Part shown: positions 44,540 through 54,302 of the stretch, piece by piece
Numbering within the stretch: position 1 is the stretch's first letter
Layout of the letters: the number at the start of each line of letters is the position of its first letter
Assembly: GCA_027532775.1 (NCBI GenBank)
Contig: JAPZTO010000011.1
Location: 40,516-104,515 of the forward strand
Reading direction: 5' to 3'
Length of the DNA: 64,000 nt
Source of the DNA: Beijerinckiaceae bacterium
GTDB lineage: Bacteria; Pseudomonadota; Alphaproteobacteria; Rhizobiales; Beijerinckiaceae
Notes under the pieces: generated by a model
Databases searched by the model: none
Seen by the model: only the letters and a program-made list of their open reading frames with translations
Told to the model about the DNA's origin: nothing
Program-made: the position numbers and the translations under genes

Positions 44540-47356
44540 TTACCCCAGACGGGCCAGAGCCTCGTCGATCTTCGCCATGCGCGCCTCGGCCTCGGCGACA
44601 CGTTCGCGGTTTTCCTCGACCACCTCTTCCGGGGCGCGGGCGAGGAAATCCGGGTTGGTCAGCTTGCGCATCGTGCCCTCGACATCCTTGACCAGCTTGT
44701 CGCGCTCGGTCGTCAGGCGCTTGCGCTCGGCAGCGAAATCAATGATCCCCGCCAGCGGCAGGCAGGCAACGATCCCGCGCACGACGAGCTGGACGCTCTG
44801 GCCCGGCGCAGCCGGCGCGAACTGCACCTCGGACACGCGCGCAAGCCGCTTGAGCACATCCGTCGCGCGGCCGACGCGCGCCTCCGCCGTGGCATCGAGG
44901 CCGACAAAGACCAGCGGCGCGAGCGTTGCCACAGGCACGTTCATTTCGGCGCGGGCGGAACGGATCTCGGTGATGAGATCGACCACGAAACCGATCTCGG
45001 CCTCCGCAGCCGAGGCATCGCGGCCGACCGGCGCGGGCCAGGCCTCCACGCAGAGCAGGCCCGGCTTCTGCCCGGCCCATTCCCCGAAGACCTGCCACAA
45101 TTCCTCGGTGATGAAGGGCATGAACGGGTGCAGCATTGCCACGATACGGTCGAGCAGGAAGGCGGTCGTCGCTTGCGTCTCGGCCTTGAGGGGCCCGTCC
45201 TCGCCCTGCAAAACCGGCTTGGCCAGTTCGAGATACCAATCGCAGAAGGTGTTCCAGGTGAATTTGTAGGCCGCCAGCGCAGCCTCGTTGAAGCGATAGC
45301 CCTCGATTCCGGCCACGATGCCGGCCAAAGCCTTGTCCGCCTCGCCGATCGCCCAGATGTTGAGCGCGCCGGTGACGGCGGCCGGATCGAAGCCGGGCGC
45401 GCGCCGGCAGGCATACATTTCCGCGAGGCGCGAGGCGTTCCAGAGCTTCGTGCAGAAGTTGCGGTAACCCTCGGCGGTCTTCAGGCCAAGCTTGGGGTCG
45501 CGCCCCTGTGCCGCGAAGCTGGCAATGGTGAAGCGCAGGGCATCGGCACCCATCGCCTCGATCACCTCGAGCGGATCGAGCACATTGCCGACGCTCTTGG
45601 ACATTTTCCGGCCCTTCTCGTCCCGGACGAGGCCGTGCAGATAGACCGTCCGGAACGGCACATCGAGGGGCTTGCCCTCATGCTCGAGCGCGGCGGAGGC
45701 CATCATCATCCGCGCCACCCAGAAGAAGAGGATATCCGCCCCGGTCACGAGCACGGAGGTCGGGTAATACTTCTCCAGCTCGGCTGTCGAATCCGGCCAG
45801 CCCAGGGTAGAGAACGGCCACAGCGCCGAGGAGAACCAGGTATCGAGCACGTCGGGATCGCGGGTCAACGCCACCCCGGCACCCCACTTCGCCTCGGCCT
45901 GGCGGCGGGCATCGCTCTCGCTTTCGGCCACGACATAGCTGCCATCCGGCCCATACCAGGCCGGAATCTGGTGGCCCCACCAGAGCTGGCGCGAGACGCA
46001 CCACGGTTCGATATTCTCCATCCAGCGGAAGAAATCGGCTTCCTTGTTCGCCGGCAGGATGGTGATCGCTCCGGAACGCACCCATTCCATGGCCTTTTCG
46101 GCCAGCGGCTTGACGTTGACATACCATTGCTCGGTGAGGAACGGCTCGATCGGCACGCCGGACCGATCCCCATGCGGCACCTGCTGGGCATGCGGCTCGA
46201 CCTGCCGCAGCACGCCCGCCGCCTCGAGGAAGGCGACGATCGACTTGCGCGCCTCGAAACGCGGGCGCCCCGCCAGAGCCTTCGCTTCCGGCGAGAGACC
46301 GGCGGCGAAAGCGGGATCCGAGAGGTCGATCCGGCCTTCCTTGTCGAGCATGTTGACCATGGCGAGGCCATGGCGCTTGCCGACATCGAAGTCATTGAAA
46401 TCATGCGCGGGCGTGATCTTCACCGCGCCGGTGCCCTTTTCCGGATCCGCATATTCATCCGCGATGATCGGGATGCGCCGGTCGACCAGCGGCAGGATGG
46501 CATGGCGCCCGATCAGGTGCTTCAGACGCTCGTTCTCCGGATGCACCGCGATGGCGGTATCCCCCAGCATCGTCTCGGGGCGCGTAGTCGCCACGGTAAT
46601 GAAGGTCGCGGGATCGGCCGGGTCGAACGACATCCCCTCGATCGCATAATCGAGATAGTAGAGATGGCCGCCCGGCTCGCGGTCGAGGATCTTGCCGAGG
46701 GCGGAAGCATCGAAGCCGCGCGGATTGCCCTCCTTGTCGGTTTCGCCACGCTTCCAGGCATAGCTGCCCTTCACTTCCTTCTGCTCGACCTCGAGATCGG
46801 AGATCGCGGTCAGGAGCTTGGGGTCCCAGTTGACGAGGCGCTTGTCCTTGTAGAGCAGGCCCTTCTCGTGCAGGCGCACGAAGAAGGCGAGCACGGCGCG
46901 GGAAAGCCCCTCATCCATGGTGAAGCGCTCGCGCGACCAGTCGCACGAAGCACCGAGGCGCTTGAGTTGGTTGATGATCGTGCCGCCGGATTGCGCCTTC
47001 CAGTCCCAGACCTCCTGCAGGAAGGACTCGCGGCCGAGCGTGCGGCGATCCGGCTTGCCTTCGGAAGCCAGCTTGCGCTCCACCACCATTTGCGTGGCGA
47101 TGCCGGCATGGTCGGTGCCCGGCTGCCAGAGCACATCCCGGCCCTTCATGCGCCAGTAGCGGCAGAGAATATCCTGCAGCGTATTGTTGAGCGCATGGCC
47201 CATATGGAGCGAGCCGGTGACATTCGGCGGCGGGATGACGATGGTGAAGGGCTCGGCATTCGCCCGGCCGGCTGCCCGGGCCCGGAAGGCATCGGACTGA
47301 TCCCAGGCGCGGGCGATGCGCGCCTCGATCTGCTTCGGGTCAAACGTCTTTTCCAT
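44540..47356 (-). CDS. valS: Valyl-tRNA synthetase
   Basis: This is a 938-residue class I synthetase. The HIGH-type motif is HMGH at 51-54 within PPPNVTGSLHMGHALNN. The editing domain contains TTRPETMLGDTAIAVHP. The KMSKS loop is at 584-588 (GRKMSKSVGNVLDPLEVIE). The C-terminal coiled-coil tail is present (ERKRLTTERDKLVKDVEGT), as usual for ValRS. The enzyme charges tRNA-Val and hydrolyses Thr-tRNA(Val). A terminator from the preceding gene lies just upstream. Confidence 0.98.
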   Translation of the reverse strand: MEKTFDPKQIEARIARAWDQSDAFRARAAGRANAEPFTIVIPPPNVTGSLHMGHALNNTLQDILCRYWRMKGRDVLWQPGTDHAGIATQMVVERKLASEGKPDRRTLGRESFLQEVWDWKAQSGGTIINQLKRLGASCDWSRERFTMDEGLSRAVLAFFVRLHEKGLLYKDKRLVNWDPKLLTAISDLEVEQKEVKGSYAWKRGETDKEGNPRGFDASALGKILDREPGGHLYYLDYAIEGMSFDPADPATFITVATTRPETMLGDTAIAVHPENERLKHLIGRHAILPLVDRRIPIIADEYADPEKGTGAVKITPAHDFNDFDVGKRHGLAMVNMLDKEGRIDLSDPAFAAGLSPEAKALAGRPRFEARKSIVAFLEAAGVLRQVEPHAQQVPHGDRSGVPIEPFLTEQWYVNVKPLAEKAMEWVRSGAITILPANKEADFFRWMENIEPWCVSRQLWWGHQIPAWYGPDGSYVVAESESDARRQAEAKWGAGVALTRDPDVLDTWFSSALWPFSTLGWPDSTAELEKYYPTSVLVTGADILFFWVARMMMASAALEHEGKPLDVPFRTVYLHGLVRDEKGRKMSKSVGNVLDPLEVIEAMGADALRFTIASFAAQGRDPKLGLKTAEGYRNFCTKLWNASRLAEMYACRRAPGFDPAAVTGALNIWAIGEADKALAGIVAGIEGYRFNEAALAAYKFTWNTFCDWYLELAKPVLQGEDGPLKAETQATTAFLLDRIVAMLHPFMPFITEELWQVFGEWAGQKPGLLCVEAWPAPVGRDASAAEAEIGFVVDLITEIRSARAEMNVPVATLAPLVFVGLDATAEARVGRATDVLKRLARVSEVQFAPAAPGQSVQLVVRGIVACLPLAGIIDFAAERKRLTTERDKLVKDVEGTMRKLTNPDFLARAPEEVVEENRERVAEAEARMAKIDEALARLG

Positions 47357-47401
47357 CGTCCATCACCGGCTGCGGTCCACATCCCGGGGGAAGGGCCATT
47401 G

Positions 47402-47428
47402 AAAAAGGGCGCCGGTTCGCGCCCTTGT
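47402..47428 (-). terminator. Intrinsic terminator downstream of popZ
   Basis: The stem GGGCGC (47407-47412) and GCGCCC (47419-47424) with a 6-base loop is extended by two A-T pairs. On the minus strand it runs into a TTTTT tract (47402-47406). It lies about 75 bp after the popZ stop and before valS, so it separates the two transcription units. Confidence 0.85.
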
Positions 47429-47501
47429 CTCTGGTTTCTGTAATTCGATGCTGCCGCGGGTTCAAGCTCCCGCATGCCGGCGCGAGGGAGGCTGGCGCCC
47501 C

Positions 47502-48083
47502 TCAGCCGCGGGCGACTCGCTCGATCTCGGCCTTGACCATCTTCTCGACGATGCCGGGCAGATGCTGGTCCATCCAGTCACGCAGCATCGGACGCAGGAT
47601 CTCGACAACGACATCCTCGATCGAACGGCCGATCGCCGGCATGGCCGTATGGCGGGCCAGCGTCTGGAACGCCTGGCCGACCAGCACGCCGGTATTGTCG
47701 GAGACGATCCGCTCCTCGAGGGCAGCGACGGTATTCATCGGGGCACGCGGCGGCTGCGGCATGGCCGGGGCGGGCTCGAACATCACTTCGGGCATCGGCT
47801 CCATCTCCGGTTCCGGCTCGACTTCAACGACCTGCGGTGCGCTCGCGACCGTCGCCACCTCGGCGAGATCAAGCACTTCGGGCTCTTCCTCGACCACAGG
47901 CTCGGGCTCCGGCGCAGGGGCCGGCGGCTCCTTTTTGGCGACCGGCTTTTTCTGGACCGGCTCGTCCTTCTTCATGCCGAGGCTGTCATCCGCGATGATC
48001 TTGCGGATGGAGGCCAGGATTTCTTCCATCGACGGTTCGTTTTCGTCCCGGTTCTCCGGCAGGGAAGCGGATTTCGAGGACAT
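47502..48083 (-). CDS. popZ: PopZ-like polar organising protein (DUF2497)
   Basis: This is a 193-residue protein. The conserved N-terminal helix is EPSMEEILASIRKIIADD (about 14-31). A long acidic Pro/Glu-rich linker, about 40-115, is followed by the C-terminal oligomerisation helices RSIEDVVVEILRPMLRDWMD and LPGIVEKMVKAEIERVARG. This is the PopZ architecture: a disordered acidic spacer between a client-binding helix and a self-assembly module. PopZ forms a polar matrix that anchors the ParB-parS complex. The start was set at MSSKSAS; the upstream extension lacks conservation. Confidence 0.92.
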   Translation of the reverse strand: MSSKSASLPENRDENEPSMEEILASIRKIIADDSLGMKKDEPVQKKPVAKKEPPAPAPEPEPVVEEEPEVLDLAEVATVASAPQVVEVEPEPEMEPMPEVMFEPAPAMPQPPRAPMNTVAALEERIVSDNTGVLVGQAFQTLARHTAMPAIGRSIEDVVVEILRPMLRDWMDQHLPGIVEKMVKAEIERVARG

Positions 48084-48284
48084 GACAGACGCTCCATCGT
48101 TGGGAATACAAGACCATTGGGATACAAGGCGGCCCGGGCTGCGCCCCGAGGGCACCGCGCCCGCCAGAATCACACCGGATGAGCATGAGTATGGCAGCGC
48201 CAGCCTTGCGATCAAGCCAGCGTTGTCAGGCAGTTGTGCTTGGATGGGGACAACCCGGCCACCGGCCTTGCGGCCGGCGGGACA

Positions 48285-49667
48285 TCACTCGCCGCTGGGT
48301 GTGCGCAGGCCGAGCCAGCTGTCCTTGACCTGCTCGAAATGCACCTTCGGATCATAGGTCGCGACCTTGAGGCCGAGCGACCGCGCCGAGAGCTGCCCGG
48401 TTGCGGAGAGCAGGGCATAGGAGGCCACAACCCGGTCACGCTGGGCCGTGACCTGCGAGACCCGGGCATTCAGCAGTTCCTGCTGGGCATTCAGCACGTC
48501 CAGAGTGGTCCGCTGGCCGACGCGGGCCTCTTCGCGGACACCGTTCAGCGCGATTTCCGCGGCGGAAACCTGCGCATTCGCGCCTTCGATCTGGAAGCCG
48601 GTGGCCTCCATCAGCGCCCAGGATGCAACCACCGCCTGGATCACGCGGTCCCGGGCCGAATCAACCTGCAGCCGCCGCTCGCCAAGGGTTTCCTTGGCCG
48701 CGCGGGTGCGGGAATAGGTCGAGCCGCCATCATAGATCGGGATCGACACTGTGCCGAGCACCGAGCCGACATTGCGGCTGTCGCCCTGCGCGTTGGTATC
48801 GTACCGGCGCGCCAGCGAGCCCGTGAGTGCGACGGTCGGGTAGAGTTCACCCTCGACGATCTTCACCTGAAGCGACTGCGCATCGACACCATGCAGGGCG
48901 GCGGAAATGGCCGGGTGATCCTTGATCGCGCGGTTGACCGCCTCGCCCTGGTTCTTCGGAAGCCGCGCGGCGGGGACGGGTTTCACCGCGCCCAGCCGCT
49001 TGGGTTCCATGCCGATAATCTGCTTGAACCGGGCCACCGAGCCCCGCAGGTTGGACTGCGAGAGCGCAAGATCGGACCGTGCGCCGGCGAGCCGAGCTTC
49101 GGCCTGGGCGACGTCGGTCCGGGTCACTTCGCCGACATTGAAGCGGTCCTTCGTCTGCCGGACCTGCTCGGCGAGAACATTCACGTTGTTCTGGCGGAGT
49201 TGCAGGATCGCCTGATCGCGGACCACGTTCATATAGGCCGTAACGCCGTCAAGCAGCGTGTTCTGCTCGGTATTCCGCAAGGTCTCGCGCGAGGCGAAGA
49301 TGCTCGATTCCGCCTGGCGGATGGAATTGGAGGTGCGGTTGCCGTTATAGATCGTCTGCGTGGCCGACAGCGTGACGCTGCGCGGCATCAACTCGGTCTG
49401 CGAGCGGTTTCCGCCTGTCTTGGCGTCGATGCTCGTATAGCCGGCCTCGCCCTGCAGGGTGACGCGCGGACGATTGCCCGATTTCGCCGTGGGCACGCCT
49501 TCATCGACGCTGCGGGTATTGGCCCGCTGGGCGTTGAGATCCGGGTTGGACATGTAGGCATGCGCGAGGGCGGCATTCAGATCCTGAGCGCGGATCGGAG
49601 CGGCCACAACGAGACTGGCAGCCACAAGGGCCGCCGTCGCAACGCTTCGAAAAACCTGACTCTTCAT
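48285..49667 (-). CDS. tolC: TolC family outer membrane efflux protein
   Basis: This is a 460-residue protein with a signal peptide (SVATAALVAASLVVAAPIRAQ). Two OEP repeats are visible, with the characteristic helical hairpin in DVAQAEARLAGARSDLALSQ and TLDVLNAQQELLNARVSQVT near the C-terminus. RPRVTLQGEAGY begins the first beta strand. It forms the trimeric outer-membrane tunnel for type I secretion and RND efflux; no partner pump gene is adjacent. The start was set at MKSQVF, which opens directly into the signal peptide. Confidence 0.94.
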   Translation of the reverse strand: MKSQVFRSVATAALVAASLVVAAPIRAQDLNAALAHAYMSNPDLNAQRANTRSVDEGVPTAKSGNRPRVTLQGEAGYTSIDAKTGGNRSQTELMPRSVTLSATQTIYNGNRTSNSIRQAESSIFASRETLRNTEQNTLLDGVTAYMNVVRDQAILQLRQNNVNVLAEQVRQTKDRFNVGEVTRTDVAQAEARLAGARSDLALSQSNLRGSVARFKQIIGMEPKRLGAVKPVPAARLPKNQGEAVNRAIKDHPAISAALHGVDAQSLQVKIVEGELYPTVALTGSLARRYDTNAQGDSRNVGSVLGTVSIPIYDGGSTYSRTRAAKETLGERRLQVDSARDRVIQAVVASWALMEATGFQIEGANAQVSAAEIALNGVREEARVGQRTTLDVLNAQQELLNARVSQVTAQRDRVVASYALLSATGQLSARSLGLKVATYDPKVHFEQVKDSWLGLRTPSGE

Positions 49668-49839
49668 GCTCAAGCTACCCAGAAATTGACCACATGCCCG
49701 GCACAGCACAGACGCATGCCTGCCGACCGGGTAGAGCCCATCCGGGCCATCGCGCTGACACAGACACGAAATTGCATCGTTTGCGACTCCGCATTCCCGC
49801 CACCGGAACGATTACTAGCGGCACCCGGGCGGATGTAAA

Positions 49840-49864
49840 CCTCGGGTTAACCCGTGGCCCGAGG
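49840..49864. other. Hairpin with internal palindrome between pcm-like gene and tolC
   Basis: The arms CCTCGGG (49840-49846) and CCCGAGG (49858-49864) could form a stem, and a perfect 12-bp palindrome CGGGTTAACCCG spans 49843-49854, so two alternative structures compete. On the minus strand a short TTTA follows, so it might be a weak terminator for the methyltransferase or an operator for tolC. Nothing else is seen in 49668-49963. Confidence 0.35.
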
Positions 49865-49963
49865 TGGAAAACAGAAAAGCGTGCGGGTGAGACGAAAAGG
49901 TAACACTGCTGACTAATTGACAAGGTTCGTCAGCAACGGGGACCCCGCCACGCCAGGCTTGCT

Positions 49964-50638
49964 TCAGAATTCGAAAGCCGGCTTCCGGTCAAACCCAGGC
50001 AGGACCGCCGCCTGAACATCGAAAATCCGCCGCCGGCCGATCGTTCCACCCGACTTGACATAGAGCATGGCGCGGGAAACGCCGTTCTCGCGCAGGATGA
50101 CAGCAAGGCGCCCCCCTTCGGCAAGGAGCGGAAACAGGCCGGCCGGCTCGACTTCCGTTGCGCCGCTGAGGAGGATGCAGTCAAAACTGCCCGCCGGAAG
50201 CGCGACACCCGAGGTCGCCGTCAGCCCCGGCATGGCCGGCGCAAGGACAACGGACGTGCCGGCAGCGGCAAAGGCCTTGCCGGCTGCCTCGAGATGGCCG
50301 GCTTCGGCTTCCAGCAGCGTCGCGTCCAGCCCCATCGCGACCAGCAGGGCGGCGGCATAGCCGGCTCCGCCAAGGACATCGAGCGCCTTTTCACCCGGAC
50401 GCGCCTCGAGCGACTGCAGCATGCGGGCAAGGATGAGTGGCGGCAGCATCGGCCGCGCGGCCAGCCCCGTTCCGACCTGCAGCGGCCGATCGGAATAGGC
50501 GATCCGGCGGTCGGCCGGCGTGACGAACAAATCCCGCGGCACGGTCTCGAAAGCCAGCAGGACGGCCGGATCCGTGACGTCGAAAGTCCGGATCTGGTTG
50601 TCCACCATGACACGACGGGCGTTGCGCATCTCGTCCAT
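49964..50638 (-). CDS. Protein-L-isoaspartate O-methyltransferase-like
   Basis: This is a 224-residue PCMT-family protein. The N-terminus (NARRVMVDNQIRTFDVTDPAVL) and AYSDRPLQVGTG match the rhizobial PIMT branch. The AdoMet loop reads ALDVLGGAGYAAALLVAMG, a slightly degenerate form of the usual V-L-E-I-G-T/G-G-S/G-Y. It may repair isoaspartyl residues, but this branch could have another target, as the canonical substrate motif is not clear. A second ATG three codons in is possible. In many alphaproteobacteria this gene is next to tolC, as here. Confidence 0.87.
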   Translation of the reverse strand: MDEMRNARRVMVDNQIRTFDVTDPAVLLAFETVPRDLFVTPADRRIAYSDRPLQVGTGLAARPMLPPLILARMLQSLEARPGEKALDVLGGAGYAAALLVAMGLDATLLEAEAGHLEAAGKAFAAAGTSVVLAPAMPGLTATSGVALPAGSFDCILLSGATEVEPAGLFPLLAEGGRLAVILRENGVSRAMLYVKSGGTIGRRRIFDVQAAVLPGFDRKPAFEF

Positions 50639-50841
50639 TTCAGCCCCCCGGGAATCCATCGCCGCCATGCGGCACCACTCCCGCGCTTTTGCGCGAGACG
50701 CGGCGCGAAAGCAAGCCATCTCGACTCTTGCGGAGCGCTCCGCGCGACGGCCGGAGACCGCCTGCTTCATGCGGCGGACGGGCGCCTGCAAAAGCGAACC
50801 CCGATCGACCGGAGCAGATATCCAGAGAAGGGCGGGAAAAT

Positions 50842-50915
50842 TGGAGGCCTCGGAGGGAATCGAACCCCCGTACAAGGATTTGCAGTCCTCTGCGTAACCA
50901 CTCCGCCACGAGGCC
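50842..50915 (-). tRNA. tRNA-Cys (GCA), CCA encoded
   Basis: On the minus strand, the acceptor GGCCTCG pairs with CGAGGCC, then a T and CCA. The anticodon loop is ACTGCAAAT with anticodon GCA. The T-arm contains GGTTCGATTCC. Length is 74 nt with CCA. Confidence 0.97.
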
Positions 50916-51094
50916 TCGCGGGAAGAGGTGCGGCTATAACCCTAGTTGCCTGCCCGAAGCAAGCGGCGGGGCGCACGTGACGATGAAATTTGCGCCCTGT
51001 TTGCGGCATGGAACCGGCATTCAGAAAATTTTAGGGGGACCGCGCGAAAACAGGTTTGCGTTCCCTGCGGATTTTGCTACACGGCACGCCTCAT

Positions 51095-51170
51095 TCCTCG
51101 ATAGCTCAGTTGGTAGAGCGTTCGACTGTTAATCGAATGGTCGCTGGTTCGAGTCCAGCTCGAGGAGCCA
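51095..51170 (+). tRNA. tRNA-Asn (GTT), CCA encoded
   Basis: The acceptor TCCTCGA pairs with TCGAGGA, followed by G and CCA. The D-arm is AGCTCAGTTGGTAGAGC, the anticodon loop is ACTGTTAAT with anticodon GTT, and the T-arm contains GGTTCGAGTCC. Length is 76 nt with CCA. Confidence 0.97.
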
Positions 51171-51203
51171 TTTCCCTTCCCGCTGTCACCGCCGCCCTCC
51201 TCT

Positions 51204-51740
51204 TCAGGGCCTGGCCCATTCCGCGAATTCGGGAAAGTCGGGCTTGCGGCCCTGCGCTGCGGCGAAAGCCACGAAATCGCGGGCGATGATGGCATCGAGA
51301 TGCGCCTGCGTCTGGACGACCATCTGATAGCCGCGATCAAAGATCACCAGCGTCTCCCCGCCCCGAAGCACAGACCGCATCAGTTCGGGAATGACCGAGC
51401 CTTTCCAGAGGTCGGGCCGGTCGGGATCGACGAACAGCACCACCGCCTTCTCGACCGGATCCCGGTGGAAATAGGCTCCGGCTTCAAGGGGATGAGGAAT
51501 TCGGTTCCGGTCCGGGCTGTCGCTCAGGCGCGCGGACAGATAGGCGCAATTATAGCTTATGCAGGCGGCGGGCCGCTCCGGCTGCCCGAACAGGCTGCAG
51601 CCCTGGTCGCGGATATGGCCACAGCGCCGGTACATCGGCTTGTCGAGGGCCATGATCTTCGGCAGGACGCAGCAATAGGTGCATGTCCGGCACCAGCTGA
51701 TCCGCGTGCCGGCCTGCCGCTTCTGTTTCGCCTGTCCCAT
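51204..51740 (-). CDS. CxxCxxCC cluster protein (YkgJ/UPF0153-like)
   Basis: This is a 178-residue protein with a cysteine-rich N-terminus: WCRTCTYCCVLPK, then RRCGHI, GCSLF and ACISYNCAYL. This matches the CxxCxxCC family thought to bind zinc or an iron-sulfur cluster. The remaining part is alpha/beta with DPVEKAVVLFVDPDRPD and ETLVIFDRGYQMVV. The function is unknown. The start at MGQAKQKR is chosen because GGGGAGC lies 5 bp upstream; the longer frame adds 22 residues that are unlikely to be coding. Confidence 0.8.
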   Translation of the reverse strand: MGQAKQKRQAGTRISWCRTCTYCCVLPKIMALDKPMYRRCGHIRDQGCSLFGQPERPAACISYNCAYLSARLSDSPDRNRIPHPLEAGAYFHRDPVEKAVVLFVDPDRPDLWKGSVIPELMRSVLRGGETLVIFDRGYQMVVQTQAHLDAIIARDFVAFAAAQGRKPDFPEFAEWARP

Positions 51741-51817
51741 GCGGTGCTCCCCGAACCCTGCCGCCTGAACCTTGCCGCGCATAGGCGAAGCCGGGCGCCG
51801 AGACAATCGGGATTCGC

Positions 51818-51856
51818 GTCCGGCTCCCCGCTTCCGGGCGGTCCAGGGAGCCGGAC
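51818..51856. other. Long perfect-stem hairpin
   Basis: GTCCGGCTCCC (51818-51828) and GGGAGCCGGAC (51846-51856) form an 11-bp perfect stem with a 17-base loop, 16 bp beyond the end of the globin-coupled transducer gene. No T-run follows on either strand, so it is not a standard intrinsic terminator. It may protect the 3' end of the transducer mRNA or be a small repeat. Confidence 0.5.
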
Positions 51857-51871
51857 CTCGGGTCTGGCCGA

Positions 51872-53227
51872 TCAGGCTGCGCGGATGCCCGCGAGGAACG
51901 ACTCGACATCCCGCTGCAGGCGCTCGCTCTGCGAGGCAACATCGGACGACGCCGTCTGCACGGTGGATGCCGCCTCACCTGTGACGCTGGCGCCCTGGCT
52001 CACCACGGTGATGTTGGAAGACACCTCGCCGGTTCCCTTGGCCGCTTCCTCGATGTTCCGGGCGATATCGCGCGACGTGGCGCTCTGCTCTTCCATGGCC
52101 ACCGCGATGGAAGTCGTGATCATGGAAATCTCGCTGATGGTCTTGCCGATATGCTCGATCTTCGTGACCGAATCGAGCGTGGCAGACTGCATGGCGCGGA
52201 TCTGGGCGGCGATCTCTTCGGTCGCCTTCGCGGTCTGGCCGGCCAGCGCCTTGACCTCGGAGGCAACGACGGCGAAGCCGCGTCCCGCCTCGCCGGCGCG
52301 GGCGGCTTCAATGGTCGCGTTCAGGGCGAGAAGATTGGTCTGCGCCGCGATGTTGTTGATGATCTGGACGACATTGTCGATGCCGGTCGCCATGTCGGCC
52401 AGCATCTTGATATCGTTGATCGTCGCTGCGGCTTCCTGCACCGCCTTCCGGCCGATCCCGTCGGATTGCTCGACCTGCTTGCTGATCTCGCTGATCGTGG
52501 AGGTCATTTCCTCGGCAGCCGCTGCGACGGAGGAAACATTGATCAGCGCCTGTTCGGATGCGGCCGCCACCGACGCCGATTGCTGGGTCGTTTCCTCGGC
52601 CGTGCGCGCCATGTTGGAGGCGGTGCTGTTGAGCTCTTCCGAGGCGGTCGACAGGCCCTTCAGGGCGATGGTCACTTCCTTCTCGAACTCGGCAATCAGC
52701 CGGTCCACATTCCGCTGCCGCGCGGCCCGCTCATCGAGCATGGCTTCCTGATAGACCGAGATGGCGATATCCATGTCGAGCATGACGGCGCTGTTGACGG
52801 CCCCGAGCGCCGCCCGCACCTTGGCCGGGCGCCAGCGGAACTGCGACACGACGACATCGTTCAGCCGGGAGAGGACATAGGCATAGCCGCCGATATACCA
52901 GCGTGGCTCGAGCCCGATCTTGTTATGGACGGCGCCGATGGTGCGGACACCGTTGATGTATTCCGCATCGAACCGGCCGTTGAACAGCCGCTCCCAGTGA
53001 CTGCCCTGGACCTTCTTGAGCCGCTCGACCTGCGTTCCCAGCATGCCCGCGAGCTTCTGCTCGCTCGTCACATGGCGGTAGAAGCCCTCCAGGACATCCG
53101 GCATCGCCCTCGCCACATGCGGCCAAAGCTCGCGGAGCAACGCGCTGGTCTTGCTGTCAATGCGCAGGAAGCGGAGACGGATGTCCCGTTCCTGCATGTC
53201 CATAGCAGTTGCCGTCGCCACTTTCAT
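51872..53227 (-). CDS. Globin-coupled methyl-accepting transducer (HemAT-like, soluble)
   Basis: This is a 451-residue protein with no membrane segment. The N-terminal protoglobin domain (about 15-170) has the proximal heme ligand H101 in [20 protein letters not shown]. The C-terminal MCP signalling domain includes the hairpin tip [20 protein letters not shown] and [12 protein letters not shown]. It should sense oxygen or another heme ligand in the cytoplasm and signal through CheW/CheA; che genes are not in this window. The MCP portion lacks the usual C-terminal receptor-methylesterase pentapeptide. The start at [10 protein letters not shown] is supported by an upstream AGGGGG run. Confidence 0.93.
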   Translation of the reverse strand: MKVATATAMDMQERDIRLRFLRIDSKTSALLRELWPHVARAMPDVLEGFYRHVTSEQKLAGMLGTQVERLKKVQGSHWERLFNGRFDAEYINGVRTIGAVHNKIGLEPRWYIGGYAYVLSRLNDVVVSQFRWRPAKVRAALGAVNSAVMLDMDIAISVYQEAMLDERAARQRNVDRLIAEFEKEVTIALKGLSTASEELNSTASNMARTAEETTQQSASVAAASEQALINVSSVAAAAEEMTSTISEISKQVEQSDGIGRKAVQEAAATINDIKMLADMATGIDNVVQIINNIAAQTNLLALNATIEAARAGEAGRGFAVVASEVKALAGQTAKATEEIAAQIRAMQSATLDSVTKIEHIGKTISEISMITTSIAVAMEEQSATSRDIARNIEEAAKGTGEVSSNITVVSQGASVTGEAASTVQTASSDVASQSERLQRDVESFLAGIRAA

Positions 53228-53435
53228 GCTGGCCCCCTCTTGATCCCATGATGGCTGGTTTGGCTATGCTTACTCCAGGTTGCTAAATATTCGTGAAACT
53301 CGATGAAGTTTCTGATGTTCGCGATAACCGGATTTACGACAAGATTATTGATTTATACAATGTCTGTTGTGTCAAATATCAAACGGATGGTCCCCGCCTG
53401 CACCTGCCATGGGCGGGACAAGGATGCCCGGGCAA

Positions 53436-54299
53436 TCAGGCCGGCGAGAGACGCGTGATGCGGCTGGGATTGGCTTCCGCAAGCAGCAGGGAGCCATCGG
53501 GGAGGCCGAAAACGCCGTGCGCGCCATTGAGCATCGGCCGGGCCCGCCCGATCCTCTGGCCATCCGGCGCGAGGCAGGTCAGGCTGGGTGTCTCGTCGGT
53601 CACGTAGAGGCGCCCTGCGGCATCGCCCCAGATCGCGACGGGGCGGCGGAACCCGCCCCATTCGGCCAGATAGCGGCCCCCGGCATCAAAGACCTGCAAG
53701 CGGTGGTTGCAGCGATCGACGACCACCACCCGCCCGTCCGGCAAACACCAGAGCGCGTGCGGCTCGGCGAATTCACCTGGCCCCGTGCCGAAGCCACCCC
53801 AGGTGGCGAGGTGGCGGCCATCGGGCGCGAAGCGGTGGACATGCCAGCCGGCATAGCCGTCGGAGACGTAGAGATCGCCGGATGGCGCCACTGCAATATC
53901 GGTCGGGTGGTTGAACGGCCGGTGCGGGACGCCGCGCGTTCCGATGCCGCCGAGCCGCACGCCATCGGCCGAGAAGATGACGATCTCGTGCATATCGCGG
54001 TCAACGACGAGGATCCGGCCATCGGGATGGGCGGTGAGGCAATGGCTGTCGGCAATCTCCCGCCCGCCGAAGGCGCCGAGGAAGTCTCCGCCCGGCGCGA
54101 GGATGATCACGCGCGGATCGTCGGGGTCGACCAGCGGATCGTGGCGCAGCAGCACATAGATCCGGCCATCGGCCGCGACCGTCACATCCGAAACCTTGCC
54201 GCTATTGGCCGGCCAGATGCCGAAAGGCCGCGTGACCGTGAACACGCGCTCGCCGAGGGCGACAGCCAGCGTATGAAGCGGAGGCGTGCTGCGCGTCAT
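53436..54299 (-). CDS. NHL-repeat beta-propeller protein
   Basis: This is a 287-residue protein made of NHL repeats, such as VTVAADGRIYVL, IAVAPSGDLYVSDGYAGW and LWCLPDGRVVVVDRCNHRLQV. It resembles the peptidyl-alpha-hydroxyglycine alpha-amidating lyase fold, a six-bladed propeller. Residues His, Arg and Asp around the central channel suggest an enzymatic or ligand-binding role. No signal peptide is obvious, so it is probably cytoplasmic. It is the last gene of the ABC-transporter operon, 3 bp after the PuuE-like gene. Its substrate is unknown. Confidence 0.85.
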   Translation of the reverse strand: MTRSTPPLHTLAVALGERVFTVTRPFGIWPANSGKVSDVTVAADGRIYVLLRHDPLVDPDDPRVIILAPGGDFLGAFGGREIADSHCLTAHPDGRILVVDRDMHEIVIFSADGVRLGGIGTRGVPHRPFNHPTDIAVAPSGDLYVSDGYAGWHVHRFAPDGRHLATWGGFGTGPGEFAEPHALWCLPDGRVVVVDRCNHRLQVFDAGGRYLAEWGGFRRPVAIWGDAAGRLYVTDETPSLTCLAPDGQRIGRARPMLNGAHGVFGLPDGSLLLAEANPSRITRLSPA

Positions 54300-54302
54300 C
54301 GC

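Noticed and set aside
45128..47443. A 771-codon open frame antisense to valS
   Set aside because: Shadow of valS; no recognisable domains and low-complexity residue pattern.
48234..49838. A 534-codon plus-strand frame opposite tolC
   Set aside because: Shadow; tolC has a signal peptide and OEP repeats on the minus strand.
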